38,423 nt of DNA from an uncultured Acidimicrobiales bacterium (GTDB lineage: Bacteria > Actinomycetota > Acidimicrobiia > Acidimicrobiales > SHLQ01): contig CALLAA010000249.1 in the NCBI GenBank assembly GCA_938002955.1, positions 1 through 38,423 of the forward strand, given 5' to 3'. The translations under genes were made by a program, and so were the position numbers. The notes beneath the pieces were generated by a model, which saw only the letters and a program-made list of their open reading frames with translations, did no database searches and was not told the DNA's origin. Shown in pieces: positions 35,958 through 38,423 of this stretch (the stretch's first letter is position 1; the number at the start of each line of letters is the position of its first letter).

Positions 35958-38423
35958 ATGGGCCTGCCAAAGCAGCGCGCGCTGATGGTGATCGCGGCGG
36001 TCTTTGTCGCGGCTCTCGCGCTGTTTATTGTGTTCCGGCCTGGTGATCAGGCCTCGGCGGGTGTGGATCTCGGGGATCCCACCGCCTGGATTGAACACGG
36101 CATCGACGGTGAATTGCTTCAGGTGAATGGTCTGACCGGCGAAGTCACTGCACGAATCGACGTGGCTGAACCGGGCGAGTCTTTCACCGCGGTGCCCCAC
36201 GGCGATGGCGCGGTTTTGTTCAACGAAAACACCTCGTCTATCTCGCTCGTCAGCGGATCACTTCTTCAAGTCGTCGGGACCATTCCGGTTGCGTTCGACG
36301 AAGACTCCACCATCGCCGGTGCGCAGATCTTTGGTTCACAAGACGCTCGCCGCAATGTGGTCGTCCTTACCGACGAGCAATTGGTGAGCATCGATACCCA
36401 GACGAGTACGGAAACCCCGATTGCCCTCCCAGCGCCGTTGTCATCGACCATTCAGGACATGAACGGCCGGGTCCTCGCACTCCCCGACGAGGCCGACGAA
36501 GTACTTCGCCTCGACAGCGACGGTCTGGCGATGCTGACCCCGCTTGTCGATCTGGTCGGTGATACGGCCGATCAGCGCTCGCTGGTCCGCGCTGGCGGCG
36601 CTACGTTCGTCGTGGATCCGGCACGGCTATCGATCTCGGAGATTCTCGACGACGGCACCCTCGGGCTTCCGTTCTGTACGACGAGCGCCGCGTCCGGTGC
36701 GGTGGCCGGTGGCAGTGGCGACGATGACGAGTCACGTATCGCCGCCTACAACCCGGTGACCTCAACGCTGAACATCAGCTCGCCCGAGGACGGTTGTACC
36801 GATATCGATCTCGATCTTCCCAATGGCGACTACGGAAACCCGGTCGTTTCCGACGGGGTCGTGTACTTGCCGAATTGGGGTGCGGGTCGCATCATCGTGA
36901 TCAGCATCGATCAGGAGCAGGTCGTTGCGAATTTCCCGTTCGGGAGCCGTACGGGGGACGCGTTCGAACTCGAGGTTCTCGGATCACAGGTCTGGGCGAA
37001 CGAGCGGTCTGGACCGTTTGCCGCGGTCGTCAGCGAATCGGGGATTACCGCGATCCCAAAGATCTCGACGATCGTCGCCAGCGAGACGGAAATCAACCAA
37101 GAGGGCGAAGGCGATTCGCTGACCGGAGCCGACGGAATCGAAGGTTCTGGCCTCGTCGTCATTGGTGACAGCGGCGCTCGTGTTGTGGCAGCTCAACCGG
37201 GAGACGCCACCGGCACCGGTACGGGTACCGGGCCGCAGACCGGCGAGCCAGATCTGCTCGGAAACAGCGATCAGCCCCAGGAAGACGCGATCGAACCAGA
37301 CGCTGTCGGCATTGCCCCCGCCGCGGTCGAACCCGCACCGGTCGATCCCGAACCAGCTGATGAGCTGACCGCCGAGGTGACCGCACGGCTGATCGCCAAC
37401 TTTGGCGTGTCATCGGCGACCGCAACCGTCGGCGAGGTTCTCCGCTTTACCGACTTCAGTACAGGTTCTCCAGTGTCGTGGACCTGGGATTTCGGTGACG
37501 GCTCAGGAGCACAGGAACCGAACGTCGAGAAGGCATGGGACGAAGAAGGCATCTACCTCGTCTCGCTCACGGTCACGAACAGCGTCGGAGATGAGTCGAT
37601 CCAGACCACCGAGATCACGATCGTGCCAGAAACGGTCCTGATCCCGCCACAAGCCGACTTCGCGTTCGATCGAAACACGATCGAAGAAGGCGAGAGCGTG
37701 ACGTTTGAGAGCCGGACGGTCGGTGATGCAGATCTGCTCGAGTGGGACTTTGGTGACGGTGACTCGAGCATCGGTCCAGAGGCCACCCATACCTATGACA
37801 CGGCTGGCAACTACATCGTCACCCTCACCGCGTCGAACCCCGCCGGACAGACGAGTACATCGACAACCATCACCGTGCTCGCGGGTGTGGAGCCGCCAAC
37901 AGCGGTTATCGCAGCGCTCCCAACATCGATCGTCAACGGCCAGTTCATTACCTTGCGTAGTGCATCGCTAAACGAACCAACCCGCTTGTCGTGGGACTTT
38001 GGCGACGGCAACCGCGGATCGGGTCAGTCGGTCCAACACTCGTGGACGGAACCCGGGACATACCGCGTACGCCTCACCGCCGAGAATTCCGAAGGAAGCG
38101 ACGCAACCTTTGTCGACGTCACGGTTGCACGGCGTATCGATCCGCCGGTCTCGCAGTTCACCCAGTCGGCCACGGAGGTGCTCGTCGGCGAACGGGTGAC
38201 CTTTACAAACCTGTCGTTGAACGATCCCACGAAGCTGATCTGGAACTTCGGTGATGACACGACCGCAAACGGTCAGACGACCACCAAGAGTTGGTCCCAG
38301 CCGGGCCGCTACCGGGTGACGCTGCGTGCGACCAACGATGCAGGAACGAACCGGACCGGTGTCACGATTACCGTGATCAAGCCTGTTGACGCTCCGGTCG
38401 CCAGCTTCGACGCCAGCACGCTG
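35958..38423 (+). CDS. Membrane-anchored PKD-repeat surface protein (3' end outside window)
   Basis: 822 codons are visible, with no stop before the window edge. An N-terminal signal anchor (ALMVIAAVFVAALALFIVF, about 9-27) is followed by a ~370-residue beta-rich region resembling a beta-propeller (repeats like VVLTDEQLVSIDTQTST, VLALPDEADEVLRLDSDG, GVVYLPNWGAGRIIVISID). A Thr/Gly then Glu/Pro/Ala-rich linker (about 410-475) comes next. Four PKD domains follow, each with the WDFGDG-type core: WTWDFGDGSG, LEWDFGDGDS, LSWDFGDGNR and LIWNFGDDTT, with spacing of about 78-82 residues. A fifth PKD domain begins at the edge (APVASFDASTL). PKD domains are immunoglobulin-like spacers in surface and secreted proteins. 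The protein is probably an adhesin or a glycan-binding surface component, but the catalytic or sorting end may lie beyond the window. Confidence 0.9.
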   Translation, partial: MGLPKQRALMVIAAVFVAALALFIVFRPGDQASAGVDLGDPTAWIEHGIDGELLQVNGLTGEVTARIDVAEPGESFTAVPHGDGAVLFNENTSSISLVSGSLLQVVGTIPVAFDEDSTIAGAQIFGSQDARRNVVVLTDEQLVSIDTQTSTETPIALPAPLSSTIQDMNGRVLALPDEADEVLRLDSDGLAMLTPLVDLVGDTADQRSLVRAGGATFVVDPARLSISEILDDGTLGLPFCTTSAASGAVAGGSGDDDESRIAAYNPVTSTLNISSPEDGCTDIDLDLPNGDYGNPVVSDGVVYLPNWGAGRIIVISIDQEQVVANFPFGSRTGDAFELEVLGSQVWANERSGPFAAVVSESGITAIPKISTIVASETEINQEGEGDSLTGADGIEGSGLVVIGDSGARVVAAQPGDATGTGTGTGPQTGEPDLLGNSDQPQEDAIEPDAVGIAPAAVEPAPVDPEPADELTAEVTARLIANFGVSSATATVGEVLRFTDFSTGSPVSWTWDFGDGSGAQEPNVEKAWDEEGIYLVSLTVTNSVGDESIQTTEITIVPETVLIPPQADFAFDRNTIEEGESVTFESRTVGDADLLEWDFGDGDSSIGPEATHTYDTAGNYIVTLTASNPAGQTSTSTTITVLAGVEPPTAVIAALPTSIVNGQFITLRSASLNEPTRLSWDFGDGNRGSGQSVQHSWTEPGTYRVRLTAENSEGSDATFVDVTVARRIDPPVSQFTQSATEVLVGERVTFTNLSLNDPTKLIWNFGDDTTANGQTTTKSWSQPGRYRVTLRATNDAGTNRTGVTITVIKPVDAPVASFDASTL

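Noticed and set aside
1..38423. Mobile element or prophage
   Set aside because: No transposase, integrase, phage structural gene, attachment site or tRNA is visible, and coding style is uniform.

Overview
The window is GC-rich, densely coded chromosomal DNA, most likely from an actinobacterium and probably from the Acidimicrobiia (inference). The evidence is the gene set: a DinB-fold mycothiol-isomerase-like protein, an RpiB with Glu in place of the catalytic Cys, a full-length Lhr helicase of about 1,500 residues, a HelD-type helicase, an actinobacterial hemE-hemG pair and TadE/TadG-type pilus proteins. GTG starts and leaderless-looking promoters are common. I see no transposase, integrase, phage gene, rRNA or tRNA. 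No gene-free stretch exceeds 300 bases; the longest gap, 35727-35957, shows nothing beyond a ribosome-binding site.

Layout. 1-1101: end of a TetR-like regulator, coupled to a DinB-fold protein. 1098-3403 (minus): DMT permease, CcdA and a TlpA-like thioredoxin, probably a thiol-redox operon. 3569-9997: a 2,142-residue secreted, membrane-anchored repeat protein. 10007-10447 (minus): rpiB. 10545-12333: two TadE-like pseudopilin genes. 12338-13360 (minus): lytic transglycosylase lipoprotein. 13397-14465: GtrA flippase coupled to a methyltransferase. 14510-17737 (minus): glycosyltransferase, methyltransferase and alpha/alpha-toroid protein, with a duplicated junction holding a 46-codon ORF. 17774-18211: dtd. 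18355-19836 (minus): apolipoprotein N-acyltransferase homologue lacking its catalytic Cys. 19946-21313: SH3-like lipoprotein. 21342-21626: a short ORF with an in-frame TGA, a candidate selenoprotein. 21645-22307 (minus): class III nucleotidyl cyclase. 22395-24774 (minus): hemE-hemG. 24896-26974: HelD-like helicase, probably starting at ATT. 26991-29078 (minus): TadG-like protein with a Cys-paired, propeller-like ectodomain. 29212-33738: lhr. 33740-35726 (minus): CDP-alcohol phosphatidyltransferase-like, SirB1-like and flavin reductase-like genes, each overlapping the next. 35958 to the end: a membrane-anchored PKD-repeat protein cut by the window.

Taken together, much of the window concerns the cell envelope: surface adhesin-like giants, Tad pilus components, lipoproteins and their acylation, glycosylation genes and peptidoglycan turnover. 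Housekeeping genes (heme, dtd, rpiB, helicases) are interspersed. The main points to follow up are the in-frame TGA ORF with a SECIS-like hairpin (21342-21626), the Lnt homologue with Ser in place of the nucleophilic Cys, the duplicated glycosyltransferase-methyltransferase junction, a short GC-rich repeat family that also lies in frame inside lhr, the seven-Cys-pair TadG-like ectodomain, and a recurring -10 box placed exactly 7 nt before the start codon of four genes.
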